From Panicum virgatum (lineage: Eukaryota; Streptophyta; Magnoliopsida; Poales; Poaceae): a stretch of DNA of 64,000 bases. The notes under the pieces are model-generated. The model was not told where the DNA came from, did not search any database, and saw only the letters and a program-made list of their open reading frames with translations. The position numbers were made by a program, and so were the translations under genes. Below, piece by piece: positions 10,168 through 28,109 of this stretch (the first letter of the stretch is position 1; each line of letters opens with the position of its first letter). The stretch covers positions 48,103,781 to 48,167,780 of the forward strand of contig NC_053137.1 in NCBI RefSeq assembly GCF_016808335.1. Direction: 5' to 3'.

Positions 10168-12030
10168 GTTTTCCTGAAAATAGTGCAGACTAAGATTATT
10201 TGTTCTTCTGGGAAGTATTGTGAGATCCTGATGGTGGTTGCATTGTGATAAATGACGATTTGACCGTTGTAATCAGCTAACCACCAATCAGCTAACCACC
10301 ATTGTGAATTCCATACGCTGGGAATTTAAAATGTTCCCGTGGTGGTTATCCGGTACATCTTTGGTTAATGTTGTTTATGGGCCGATTTAATGTTCGCACC
10401 TGCCAGCCATTCGCCTAAACAACAGCTAAATGAATGCTTGTTGCTCTTGATTCCTATAGTTCCCTGACGACGAGTCCCTGTTGCTTGAGGCCATTTGCTG
10501 TATTTCAATCAAATGGATGATTCAGCGGGCTTGTGGATCTCCTCGGGTAGTTACAGTATGCCTTGTTGTGACCGTATCTGTACTGCTAAGCAAGGACAGC
10601 ATCCCATGCACAAGCAGAACGTGCGTGTAGCTTTCTTAATGCTAGCGGATAATCTTTCTGCACTAGATGCTTGCAAAATTGTGCCTGCCGTTACCGGCAA
10701 GTCATTTGTACAGGACAACGAGTTTACATTACATTACATCTCCTTGCTTGTTCTATTTCCGCCGTCTCTTCCTTTTGCTCTTTGTGGGTGTATCTACATG
10801 GTTCTCCGTCAGGAACTGCTTGCCATCCACGGCAAATGAGTTGCAGGACAAGCTAAAATTTTGCTTGGCCTTTTCCACCAGCGCAATCATTCCAATACTG
10901 TATCTCAGGAAATTTCCGTTCAGAACCAGATCATGCTCGCCTCACATCGCATCGCATCGACAGAAGAGATCTTTGCGCATCCTGATCTTTGATTCTCCAT
11001 CCATGCCCCTGAAAGCTACATGAAACCACTACCTGAAAATGCCACGCCGCATCCATTCTTTCTTCTCTCTCTAGGTATTGGTCCAGACGAAGCTTGCACG
11101 AGTCCCACACCTCGGTGCTCGGTGACCTCACCGTCGTCGAGACTCGAGAGCCTACGCGCCGGGCCGTAGCTAGAGTGGGCTTGCGGGTGAGCGGTTGGTT
11201 TAGCGTTTGCTTCAAGAGAGGCGCGAAAACAACGGCCACGGCGGCCCGCGCATCCCCGCCCGCCGCGAGGACGGACACGAGCGGCGGCCTCGGCTCGGTC
11301 TGATGCCGCCACGGCAACCGCCGGAGCACCCGGCGCCCGGCGTTTCCTTCAATTCCTTGGAGTTGAGTTGGCCGGCGGCTCCCAACAAGTCCGAGGCGTC
11401 GCTCTCCATCCCGTCGCGTGTGGGTCACAGGATCCGGCCGTGAGTGCTGGCCGGTTGAGTGTGTAGATAGTCAAAGACTCAAGAACGGCGAGTTCATCGA
11501 CGTTTCACCGGTAAAAGCGTACCGGCGGTTGGGTATGTATGCCTCGGGACCGAGCATCGTGTAGGCTGCAGAACAAGAGTGTGTCCTGCAACTGCTTAGC
11601 ACTGTTGACAGAGGTCATGTTCCTTTCATGCTAGACTTGCTCGCACCGCACCATCCGGAGAATGTTAACCAAAAACAAAAGAGAGAGCGCTTATTTTGAC
11701 ATGCCTTGGGGAAAAATTATTTTGACATGTAGTGCTGCCGCGATGATCAACCATGTACCAACTACCAACCGTGGACACGTGCACGTAAGATTCAGTAAGT
11801 ACGTAGTACCTATACCTGCAATGTGACGCCGCAATTTCGATTCTAGTCTGTTGTCCAACTCAAATACTGCCAGCATTTCGTCTTACTTAGCCTTGAACCC
11901 AAAGGATTACGAATTCCACGAACGCCAGCACACGCTCCCACAGCGAGGCTCTCCTTTTGAAGTTGCCGGGCACTTGTCATGCACGTCCACATCGATCCCT
12001 CCTCCGGGAACCCAATTCCTCCTCCGAGCT
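10168..12030. other. Intergenic region, no gene recognised
   Basis: 10168-10500 is probably the 3' UTR and flank of the DPH4-like gene, with a short direct repeat (AATCAGCTAACCACC, twice) at about 10273-10302. 11090-11450 is a GC-rich block with overlapping open frames on both strands and no domain I recognise. The remainder is AT-rich and shows nothing clear. Confidence 0.4.
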
Positions 12031-12033
12031 CCC

Positions 12034-12045
12034 CCATTTATATCC
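12034..12045 (+). promoter_or_regulatory. Probable TATA box of the gene at 12152
   Basis: CATTTATATCC lies about 110 bases before the ATG of the downstream gene, a normal distance for a grass TATA box with a short 5' UTR. Confidence 0.45.
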
Positions 12046-12151
12046 ACCGCACTCCTCGTCGATCGGATCACGAGCTGATCGGATGAACGGCGCAGACAAA
12101 GAATCACCCGATCCGTAGCGGCGCGCAGAAGGATCACTTGATCGGGGAGCA

Positions 12152-12977
12152 ATGCCTTGCTTGGCGCAGGAGCTCCACCCCAGGCCGGCCGCCGCCGCCA
12201 GCAACTACTGCAAGTCCCTCTCGTCGCTCATCCGGGAGACTTACGCGCACTGCCACGTCCCCTGCGTCAGGGTCCCCGCCGGCGCCGCCGGCTGGAGCTC
12301 CGGCGAGGACAGCGACGACGACGACGGCAGCGGCCTCGACGAAGCGCTCGACACCAAGCAGGTAACACCAAGGGTCGTGGTAGCACTAGCGTCTTGAGAG
12401 TTCTTGATCGATCCGTTCGGGGAATTCATTTGACTTGGCGCAGGTGGTCCTCGCCGAGATGAGGAAGCGGTCCCGGTGCAGCCAGCTGGACTCGCCGACG
12501 CTGCCGCTGACCAGCGCGGCCTTCGCCTGGTCCTACACCCCGCTCGATCCGAGGACCGTCCTCGAGAAGGTGTCGAGTCCCAAGACGTGCGTCGTGGTGG
12601 AGGGGACCGACGAGAAGGCCAAGGAGGAGGAGGCAGCCGAGGATGACGGCGACGCGGACGACGAGAGCGAGGCCTTCTTCTCGGTGAAGAGCTTCTTCAC
12701 GCGCAGCACGAGCCGGGCGGCGACCGTGGCGTCGTCGGCGGCGGGCATGATGATGGAGATGGACCCGCCGCCGCCGATGCTGCGGTCGCCCGAGGCGTGG
12801 GAGCGCTTTCGGGACTGCGAGGGGTGGCCGTTCGGGCTGTGCCGCCGGCCCGCCGTCCTCCCGCTGCCGCCGCTGCCCAGCACGCCGGCCGACTCGTGGA
12901 AGTGGCGCAAGAGCGCCAGCAGCGGCTTCGCCGCGAGCCCGGCCCCTGCTTACACCCACAAGCTTGCCAGTAAATAA
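12152..12977 (+). CDS. Plant protein of unknown function, two exons
   Basis: Exons 12152-12361 and 12444-12977 are joined by an 82-base GT-AG intron (CAG|GTAACA ... GCGCAG|GTG), giving 247 codons. The N-terminus is MPCLAQELHP. Visible blocks are an acidic run EDSDDDD (about residues 52-58), FAWSYTPLDPRTVLEKVSSP, an acidic EEEAAEDDGDADDESEAFF stretch, FSVKSFFTRSTSR, then FRDCEGWPFGLCRRP and LPLPPLPSTPADSWKWRK. The Trp/Pro-rich C-terminal block looks conserved, and I believe such proteins occur across angiosperms, but I cannot name the family. There is no signal peptide or membrane segment; the charged, low-complexity composition suggests a soluble and probably partly disordered protein. A TATA box and short leader support expression. 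Confidence 0.75.
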
Positions 12978-14128
12978 CCGCATCGCCATTGATGATTAGC
13001 CAAGAAGGACCTCGGACCGTACCGTCCGTCTTAGCAACGCTGCTGAGACGAGACGACGTTTACAAGCTCTTCAGCTACTAGTTTGTGACTCTCTGCTTGA
13101 TGAGTGTTGCCAGCAGTGGTGGCGCTTCTCGTACTCTTAGCTAGTCCTGTTCTTCCGCCCTCCTCTAGAACGCGGCAATTTCATAGGAATTCTACAGGAC
13201 ACGAGACATCCAGTTCGAACAAAAAATGTGAAGTTTCCTAGGAAATTCCTACGAAAATGTTGCATTTTGAGGAGGCCTTGATCTTTGGGAGGATTTTCAT
13301 CGGGTGTACGTGCTCTGAATAATAAAACTCAGGTGTAAGTGTACTTTCAGGCCCTGCGCGTCGAATGCTGCAGTTAATTTGGTCCGTGATCAGATCCCCG
13401 CTCAATCTTCATCTAAAGTTCCAACAAATGATATTTCTTGTTCCAATTCACTTTTTTTTTTGAAGGTAACAGCATCCAGTTCACTTTCTTACCCCCTCCT
13501 TTCCTCCCTAAAAAAGTTCTTAAAGTTCTTTGTTCCATTTGTATGAGGTAAAGACAGCTCTGCACTCCGACAAGTAAAAGCAGATGGAACAAAGCGCAGA
13601 GCAGGAGCGCACGGTTTGGCTGGCTACCTTTACTCGCCGACTTGCCAACTGATGTGACCAAAAGGAAAAGGGAATTCTAATCGCTAGAGCGTTGAGTTGG
13701 AGGGGCCAAGTACTCCACTATCACTGCCTGCACTGGAGTCTACACCTCTGATTCCGAATTCAGAATTCTGTCCAAGTTGAGAGGCCAAGATTCATAAACG
13801 CAGCAGAGAATTCATGGTGCGGGTAGTCACCAGTGCAAGATCTCGTTCGCTTTGCCTTTGCATCACTGACTCGGCAGCAAAGGTGCATTTGCTACAGTCT
13901 ACAGATCTTGCACATTGTAGCTACAGCTCACTCAGCAGCCGTAGCAACTAGCAAGCGTATGTTACTCCATGAGGCAAGATGATATGATACGACATACCAA
14001 ACATGAGTTGGTCTTTGGAGATTTCAAATAGAGGGGAAAATATACAGGAAGCGATAAGGGCCTACCAGTTCAGGATATCAAAGGGACACTGCACAAATTC
14101 GCTCATCATGCTCAGATGCAAACTTTAT
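12978..14128. other. Intergenic, 3' flank
   Basis: 3' UTR of the preceding gene followed by mixed AT-rich DNA with T-rich runs. I see no protein-like frame and no clear repeat ends. Confidence 0.4.
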
Positions 14129-14835
14129 AGGCCCTGTTTGGTCCCTAGCACAACTTGTGCTAGGAAACTTTGACTTTTAATTATTGGTATTAAATGAAGG
14201 TGGTTTGCAAAATTAACTCCACAACCCCTGTGCTAGGAACCCTGAAGTATCTAATGAGGCATTTGACCGCGTAATTAGAGAATGATTACTGTAGCATTAT
14301 TGTAGCCAATCATCAATTAATTACCATCATCGGATGTTGCGGTGGTTTTGCGGGCACACAAGGAGGGATAGAGTCCGGAACGAAGTTATTCGGGATAGGG
14401 TCGGGGTGGCACCAATTGAGGGGAAACTTACTCAGCATCGGCTGAGATGGTTTGGACATGTCCAACGAAGGCCTCCTGAGGCGCCGGTGCGTAATGGGAT
14501 CCTTGAGCTAGTCGATAATGTAAAGAGGGGTAGAGGTAGACCTAAACTGACGTGGGATGAGTCGGTTAAGAGAGACCTTAAGGATTGGAACATCTCTAAA
14601 GAGATAGCTTTGGATAGGAGCGCTTGGAGACTAGCTATCAATGTGCCTGAACCTTGAACTTATTTCTTTCGGGTTTCATCTCTAGTCTACCCCAACTTGC
14701 TTGGGAAAAAAGGCTATGTTGTTGTTGTTGTATCAGATTTGTCGCCGCCCATTTCTAAAAAAATTTTACAAATAAACTTCATTTAGTACTCCATACCTGT
14801 GAGATTTTTTTCGGAAAACGCGCGTTCTAGATACT
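14129..14835. mobile_element. hAT-like MITE interrupted by a LINE fragment
   Basis: GGCCCTGTTTGGTCCCTAGC with ACTTGTGCTAGGAAAC starts a familiar grass MITE at about 14131. The family's middle part (TTAGAGAATGATTACTGTAGCATTATTG) follows. The sequence typical of its other half (GATTTGTCGCCGCC..., ACAAATAAACTTCATTTAGTACTCCAT) resumes only at about 14737, after the LINE insertion. The right end is weak (about GATCCAAACA at 14831-14840). Confidence 0.5.
14325..14736 (+). mobile_element. 5'-truncated RTE-type LINE, 3' end with (TTG)n tail
   Basis: An open frame at 14334-14657 encodes the last 107 residues of a plant RTE-clade reverse transcriptase, with the family block RLRWFGHVQRRPPEAPVRNG and KRGRGRPKLTWDESVKRDL. 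It is followed by the short 3' UTR (CCCCAACTTGCTTGGG) and a (TTG)n repeat at about 14717-14732, the typical RTE tail. The endonuclease and most of the polymerase are missing, as in ordinary dead-on-arrival LINE copies. It sits inside the MITE at 14129-14835; ATCAT/ATCAG at the two junctions may be the target duplication. Confidence 0.8.
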
Positions 14836-14839
14836 AGAA

Positions 14840-15985
14840 GGATCCAAACAATGCACGGTGAACTAAGTCAACTCTACAGTGAACTAAGTCTCTAGAAAAA
14901 TATATTAGCACCAATACATCAAATTAATGCACGGTCAAGATATATTTCATGGTAGATTTGATGAAAGCTAACTTTGCTTTCCGAAAAAAAAGGACAACTA
15001 ACTTATACTGCAAATGTTGGTATAATTGGCTAAAATTAGAGAGGTTTAACTTAGAACAAAACTAAAACATCTTATTACTTACTTTTGGAATAGAGGGAAT
15101 ATTTCTTAAATTTGGATCCATTTTCTAATGCTGCAAATCCTTTTCTTCTAAGGTTCCACCCATGAATCAGCTTTGTCGAAGCCAAAAGAGAAACATAGCA
15201 AGCAAGAACAAAAAGGAAACGACAGATGTGGTAGCGCAAAGCGAATCAACACTGTTGGAGAAGCCAATTTTTGGAGGAGAAAGAGAGAAATCGAATCATA
15301 ATTGAGAGTCGACTCTCTAAAAATAAAAAATGATTGGCCCACTCGTCAAAAACCTTCTACCGCCCACTGCAGCGCCTCCTAGGCTGCAGCTAGCCAAACA
15401 GGAAGAAGAGACGTACATTCTTGCGTGATTTCTTTTCTTCTATGTGGGACCCTCCTTGCAGAGGAGTCAATTCTTTGTTTCTGCCTAGGTGTTACCCTCT
15501 CTCCTCCAAGATTCGACTCACTGCTGCGGATGCCCTTAGTCCCATACATAAAAATGGTGTAATCCAATTTACACAGAAAACCATTACGACATCAACACGG
15601 TCTTTATATATAAGACTTTGACTACCAATGTTTGTGTAAATGTTTGTTCTAAATTGAGTTTACATGTGCCGCATAATCAAATTACTTCCCACCTTGAATC
15701 TACTAACATCAATTTACCAGTAGTGAAAATCAAAATATTCAACCAACATCAAACCTAAATGAACATATAGATTAGAGGTACCGGTAACAAGTCAATTTTT
15801 GTGCCAAAACAGTTACAGTTCCCATTGGTCAACGTTCTGATCTGCCTCACCTCGCGCTGTTTCCGTCTGATGTGGCACCCATTGATTGGCCCAGTGCACA
15901 TCAGCACGTACTGAGTTGGCGCCTTGGCGGCATTGATGTCCTCCGGCAAAAAGAAAAGGAAAAGACAGTGGGGACGTGAGCACCC
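14840..15985. other. Intergenic, upstream of SEC23
   Basis: AT-rich DNA with remnants of repeats and nothing protein-like. The last part, with a short GC-rich rise from about 15850, is probably the SEC23 promoter. Confidence 0.35.
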
Positions 15986-16240
15986 TACATCCAACCGTCC
16001 AGCCTGCTACCCCGTCAACACCTCAGACCTCGCCCGTCCGATCCTCCCCGCGTTCCCTCGCCGATCACCGGGCCCACTGCACGCAGCCGGCGCCACCTCA
16101 CCCTTCGACTGCTCGCTCTCTTCCGATCGCATCGCGCGGCGGCCTCCTCGCCCTCAGCCGCCTGGCACGCCTCGGCTCCCGACTCCCGTCGCCGCCGTCC
16201 CAGCGGAGCTGGGCAGGTACACCTTCAACGCACGCTACAG
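15986..16240 (+). promoter_or_regulatory. Probable SEC23 5' UTR exon
   Basis: GC-rich, C/T-rich leader-like sequence ending CACGCTACAG followed by GTGAGC, a strong splice donor at 16241. The matching acceptor would be TTTACAG at 17411-17417, leaving a second UTR exon (17418-17482) before the start codon. A long 5' UTR intron of about 1.2 kb is common in grass housekeeping genes. The transcription start was not determined. Confidence 0.5.
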
Positions 16241-17482
16241 GTGAGCCGCCTTCGCTACTCTCTTACTCGTGTTTGAGAAGGTGCTCGCGGAGATCTAGGT
16301 TGTTAGCGATTCGGTTCGAAATTTCCTTGATGCGGGTGGTTGCTGCGTGGTAATTTGCTGTAGGATTTGGCATACGACAAGTGGAAAGGAACCCTTGTTA
16401 GTTTTCCAGGCGTAAACTCCAGCTCTGATCTCCTAGGCTAGTTCGGAATTTTAGTCTTTTTTTGTTGTTTTGGACTTAATTTCGTGCTGTGGGTAAATGT
16501 ATTGAATTATGCACCCGTAATACATCTATAACTATGAGCAAAGCTGCGGATTCAAGAATAATTATATATTTGTTTGATTCTGGGGCGTATATCTTTAGGC
16601 TGGGTGTAAATTCAGTTATACATTTTGTTTATTTCCAATGATGCAAGGCACTAAGCATTTGTATGTAATCTCATTTTGTGTTGGCATTTTCACTGTCTAC
16701 CATTTCAAATAAATCTTCACAATATCTACAACTTGGTGATATGGGATATTAAAGAAGTTATTAGAAAAACACTGTTAAAACCCTGGTTTTATGACCAGGA
16801 AATTGCAACACTATAATTGTACTCGAAATCCACTGCCCACTGTCACTAGGTCATAGCTGCAAAAGAGCACATGCATCCTGGTTTGTGGCACATAACCTCA
16901 ACACCTCTGGTCACCTGTGGTGCCACATTGCGGTGTACAAGGTGGGGCGCAGGCAACATGCCGACGCGGCACCGCGGATTGGCCCACGCTGTCAGGTCAG
17001 GTTCTCAGGTTGGGTCTTCTTGAGGTGGGGTTTGGTAAAAACAATAAGACCATTACCCTTGGGGTTATGTGTTTTAAGCCAAGGCGCCTATGTTTCTGCG
17101 AAAAAATAAAGGATAACCATAAAACATGTGGTTCTATGCACTTTATTTTGGAAATTCAAGGTAATCTCATTTTAACTTAAAAAAAGGATATTCTGCTATA
17201 TGAGCACCAGTTATAGGCTCACAGTTATAAGATGGCATTCAGTTAGAGAACATTTCAAAGCTCCAGAATAGAGTTGCTGGTGTCCGGTGTTCCTTGTGGT
17301 ACTTAAGCTGATTGAATTGTGATTGGCATCAACTTTAAGGGTTTTGTCTATTGTTTCTGTTTTTACTGTTGTTCATGGCCGCCAGTTTTCACATATCCTA
17401 CTGATTGATATTTACAGGATAGATTCCTTTGGCCGAATTGTGGAAGCCTTATACACTGTTATACAAGGCAGCTGCATTGAAG

Positions 17483-23996
<6,514 letters not shown>

Positions 23997-25264
23997 CACA
24001 TGGATCTCTGTAGAGCAGTGCATAGAGCAACTTTGTACCACCATTGATCACTTCTGCTGTACAGTAAGGAGAATCTTTTTTGTTTGTAATGTCTTACAAG
24101 CTGGTTTTTAATTATACACCTCCCCCCCCCCCCCCCCCTTTATTAGTGCATTGTTGAATGGCAAAGTGCACTTTCAGTAAGATGGCTACATTTCTATGGA
24201 TTTACCGAAGAGGCATCTTTTGAACGAGTAATCGTGTGTTATGTCATTTAGGAAGTTGCCAATCTGCTGAGGCATTTTGTCACGACGCCTCTCCATTTTC
24301 CTTCAGACCAACCACAGCCTTATTAGGCGAAGGCACTGTTCTGCTAAGTGACGTGCACGAACGCAGAAAAACACGCCTGTTCCGAAGAGCTGCCTACTGC
24401 AACGCTTCCTATATACCAGCAGCGAATTTTCTTTCTTCAATGTCGTTTGGATATTAGATGATGTACCCCAAATGATAAACAAAGAAAGCACGGTTTAAAA
24501 CAAAGCTTCAAGCGGCAACACAATGCCTAAGATAGTAAGATTTTTTTTGCGTAGTTAAAATATAGTCCGAAACTTTTCTTTTCTAATAAATCCAATTGAA
24601 AACTCAGTCAAATCAACTCCAAATACAAATTTTACATGCACTTGAAACAAGCCAAAACAAACATAGTACAACAAGCAGATCAAATTTTTATCAAGTTGTG
24701 TTTGTTTGTGAGAACCAAAATGTTGTGTTTTGGATTATCAAGACATTTTTGTGATGAATTTAACAATTTGATGTTATCGATTTTGGTATAGTTTTCTATA
24801 AATTTGATCAACATTTTTTTACTTCTAACTAATATATTTTAATCGGAAGGGCGCATAAATAGTACCATCCACTGGCCCGAAGCACGTGTGGTCGCGATTC
24901 ACTCCGAAGTTAGAGGCTGAGCTGATCGCTCCCCTTATCATCAATCGGATGCATACTGTTGTCGGACCTAAAGCTGTGGCCGCGTGCGGTCACGATCTAA
25001 GCGAAGCCGGTCTGCTAGGCCTGGAGTGCAGAGGTTTCATCGTGGTACTCGTTTATGCAATTCCTGATGAAGCGAGCTCTTTGCCACAAGATCGCAGCGA
25101 TTCCATGCTGTGGTAGGACCGAGCGCCGGATTTTCTCTACGCCATGGATGCCAGCGACTTGGCCGGGTTCAGCAGCTAACGGAGCCCGAAAAAATCCATC
25201 TCGTCTTCTTTGGAAGCCTGCCACTGTCACCGCCAAGGCCACACCGACACCTTCCTCCACGTCC
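23997..25264. other. SEC23 3' UTR and intergenic region before CXE1
   Basis: The first part is 3' UTR with a long C run (about 24122-24138). The rest is AT-rich to 24850, then GC-richer sequence leading to CXE1. GCATAAATAG at about 24853 could be the CXE1 TATA box. No other gene was recognised. Confidence 0.4.
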
Positions 25265-26203
25265 ATGGAGCCCGCCGCGGACGAGGTGGCCTTCGAGTCC
25301 CCGGCGCACTTCCGCATCTACAAGAGCGGCAGGATCGAGCGCCTCAACCGGCCTCTGGCCCTCCCCGCCGGCCTCGACGAGGCCACCGGCGTCACCTCCA
25401 AGGACGTCGTCCTGGACGCCGGGACCGGCCTCTCAGCGCGCCTCTACCTCCCGAAGCTCCAGGCGGAGCCGTCCAAGAAGCTCCCTGTCCTCGTCTACTT
25501 CCACGGCGGCGCGTTCCTGATCGAGTCGGCCGTCTCCGCCACGTACCACACCTACGTCAACCCCCTCGCGGCGGCGGCGGGCGTCCTCGCGGTGTCCGTG
25601 AGCTACCGCCTGGTGCCGGAGCACCCGCTCCCGGCGGCCTACGAGGACTCCTGGGCCGCGCTCCAGTGGGCGGCGTCGGCGGAGGACGAGTGGATCGCCG
25701 AGCACGGCGACGTGGCGCGCCTCTTCCTCGCGGGCGACAGCGCCGGCGCCAACATCGTGCACGACATGCTGCTGAGGGCGTCTGGCGACGGCGGCGGGCC
25801 GCGCATCGAGGGCGCCGTCATGCTCCACCCGTGGTTCGGCGGGAACGCGCCCATCGAGGGGGAGCCCGAGGGCTCTTCGGCGGCCACCGCTGGGCTCTGG
25901 ACGTACGCGTGCCCGGGCGCGGTCGGCGGCGCCGACGACCCGAGGATGAACCCGCTGGCGCCCGGCGCGCCGCCGCTGGAGAAGCTCGGGTGCGCGAGGA
26001 TGCTGGTGTGCGCCGGGAAGAAGGACGCGCTCTACCTGCGGGACCGCGCGTACTACGAAGCCGTGGCGGCCAGCGCGTGGCCCGGGGACGTGGCGTGGCT
26101 CGAGTCCGAGGGGGAGGATCACGACTTCTTCCTTGGGAAGCCCGAGTGCGAGAACGCCAAGAAGCTCATGGACCGCGTCGGGGCCTTCATAGCCGGAGCC
26201 TGA
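25265..26203 (+). CDS. Carboxylesterase CXE1 (plant CXE, alpha/beta hydrolase)
   Basis: Intronless, 312 residues, start MEPAADEVAFESPAHFRIYK. An upstream in-frame ATG at 25055 would add 70 unrelated residues, so the conserved start was chosen. The fold shows the hormone-sensitive-lipase-type features: HGGAF at 80-84 (oxyanion hole), YRLVPEHPLPAAY, nucleophile S159 in GDSAG, and acid D254 and base H286 by alignment with the family. Plant CXE enzymes hydrolyse small esters in the cytosol; relatives include 2-hydroxyisoflavanone dehydratase, tuliposide-converting enzymes and the GID1 gibberellin receptor. The intact triad says enzyme rather than receptor. The oxyanion motif has Ala in place of the third Gly, as in CXE4 but not CXE2/3. 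Substrate unknown. Confidence 0.9.
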   Translation: MEPAADEVAFESPAHFRIYKSGRIERLNRPLALPAGLDEATGVTSKDVVLDAGTGLSARLYLPKLQAEPSKKLPVLVYFHGGAFLIESAVSATYHTYVNPLAAAAGVLAVSVSYRLVPEHPLPAAYEDSWAALQWAASAEDEWIAEHGDVARLFLAGDSAGANIVHDMLLRASGDGGGPRIEGAVMLHPWFGGNAPIEGEPEGSSAATAGLWTYACPGAVGGADDPRMNPLAPGAPPLEKLGCARMLVCAGKKDALYLRDRAYYEAVAASAWPGDVAWLESEGEDHDFFLGKPECENAKKLMDRVGAFIAGA

Positions 26204-26442
26204 TTTGCTCTACCTGCGCGCTCGAAGCATGATTCGAGGTTCGAGCCGCCATGGAACTTATTGTGCTAGTTTTCTGATGATTGAATAAATCGGTCTTGGT
26301 CCGGATATATGATTGTTTTTCTAGAGGCACTCCGTAGTATTGAACTGCTTGTTGAAACTGAAACTTTTAAGCAAATGGAAACAATTTCTACTCATTATTC
26401 CAGCTCTGCCACCGTCGAGTAACACAGTAGAGTGTTGTCATG

Positions 26443-26680
26443 TCCTGTTTAGTTCTCAAAAAATTTTCTACAATACTCGTCACATCGAATATTCAAACAC
26501 ATACATGAAGCATTAAATATAGTTGAAAAAATAACTAATTACACAATTTAACTGATTAGCACGAGATGATTCTTTTAAGCCTAATTAGTCCATGATTAGA
26601 TATTATTTGTCAAATAACAACAAAATATGCTACAGTACTAAAACCAACAACTTTTCACCAACTACAGTACAGCTTTACGA
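26443..26680. mobile_element. Fragment of a common grass hAT-like MITE
   Basis: CTGTTTAGTTCTCAAAAAAT followed by CGTCACATCGAAT, ATGAAGCATTAAATATAG, CCTAATTAGTCCATGATTAG and ATTTGTCAAATA is the diagnostic order of a high-copy panicoid MITE. The right end is degraded (CAACTTTTCACCAACTAC), so only the left terminus is clear. Confidence 0.7.
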
Positions 26681-26833
26681 TAAGCTTTCAGATTTTCATG
26701 AATGACAGAGTTTCTCTTTCTTGTTACCAGGATAGGTTTTCTGATTTTTCGTAGTAGCGATTTTTTTAAAAAAGAATCATAATAGCTACTCCCTTCATTT
26801 TCAAATTATATGTCGTTTTAGCAAATTTAGATA

Positions 26834-27937
26834 GGAATTTTGGTGTTCTTGCCCCTATTTCAAACTCAAATGGTGATTTTACCCCTATTTTTTCAACTGT
26901 ACGATTTTGCCCCTGCTTTTCCAAAACGAAGGCACCGTTTACCCCTATTTTTAACTCTGTTAACTAGAGGCCCGCCAAAAAAAATAGATTGGAAAAATAT
27001 TCAGAGTATTGAGAAAAGACTACATTACCCCTCGTCTTATCCAAAAGCTCTCCTTCCCTCTCATCTCCAAGTCACCTGCCCGTGCCCAAATCACAAGCAG
27101 CAGGCGGCGGAACCGCGGAAGCAAGCAGCAGCAAGCAGAGCAGCAGGCGGCGGCGGCGGCGGCGGCTGCGGGAGCAAGCGTGGCCAGGCTTGGCCTCGCG
27201 CAGCACGCAGGAACAGGCACGCGGCAGGCAGGGGTAGGCTCGTGCGCCCCTAGGCGCGGGCGTGCGCGGCGGGCGGTGGCTTCTCGTGTCAGGCTTGTGC
27301 GTCCGCACGGGCGCGGGAGCACGCGGCGGCACCAGGCCAGAGGAGCGGGGCGGAGCTCTCATCGTCCACGTCCGTTCCCTCACCTCCCCTCGCGCCGCCG
27401 CGGCCGAGCCGCCGCCGCCACGCGGCCCTACGTCGTGCCACTGCACGCCGTGGCCTCCCCTGGGCGCGCTGGCCGCGGGCTGCCTCGTCCCGCCTCTGGC
27501 TGAAGCCGTTGGCCGAGCCGCCGCCGCGCTCGTCGCGGACCACCCTCGCACGGCCCTGCACCACGCCACGCCGCCCCGTCCCGCCGCTGGGTGACCTCGC
27601 TGCTGGGCGCTGGCCGAGTCGCCGGCCCGGCCCCCTGGGTGGCCATGGGCCATCGCTCGGTCTTGGCCGGCTAGACCTCCTTTGACCGGTGGGGCCCGCT
27701 GGCAAGAGGGTGTTAGGATTTAGGAGGGCTGGATGTTGTGAAACAGTGAAAGAAAGGCAAAATCGCATATGGCATATCTGTCTTTTTACTACATATTTGA
27801 CACCGTTAACACCTTCTATCATATTAGGGGTAAACTGGAGCTTCGTTTTCAAAAAGCAGGGGTAAATCACACAAAGCGAAAAGAAGAGGTAAAACCACTA
27901 TTGGCATTCAAAACAGGGACAAGAACGCCAAAGCCCC
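26834..27937. mobile_element. Mutator-like element (candidate Pack-MULE), perfect 9-bp target duplication
   Basis: A perfect direct repeat ATTTAGATA lies at 26825-26833 and 27938-27946. The arms, about 140 bases each, match in inverted orientation (GGAATTTTGGTGTTCTTG at the left; GGGGCTTTGGCGTTCTTG reverse-complemented at the right; then AAAACGAAGNNNCNGTTTACCCCT). The core from about 27070 to 27720 is strikingly GC-rich compared with arms and surroundings, as seen in grass Pack-MULEs that carry captured gene pieces. No transposase. No captured protein could be named; open frames on both strands are compositional. Confidence 0.85.
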
Positions 27938-27946
27938 ATTTAGATA

Positions 27947-28099
27947 CATACGCTTCTCATTATTGTACACAGCTTTCCATGTCTGAAGTAACAAGGAACT
28001 GTTGTGGCTTAATATTCAAAATAAATAATTTAATGGTAACTAGTCAGCATTATTTGCTCTCAAATTGATTGACTTGGATTTCTATCCGTGGATTTCTTT
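27947..28099. other. Short AT-rich spacer
   Basis: Between the Mutator-like element and the Argonaute remnant; nothing recognisable. Confidence 0.4.
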
Positions 28100-28109
28100 T
28101 TCCAAACTT

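Noticed and set aside
27009..27870. Long overlapping frames in the Mutator-like element core
   Set aside because: All three frames of both strands are open because of GC content; none shows a domain. Kept only as possible captured sequence.
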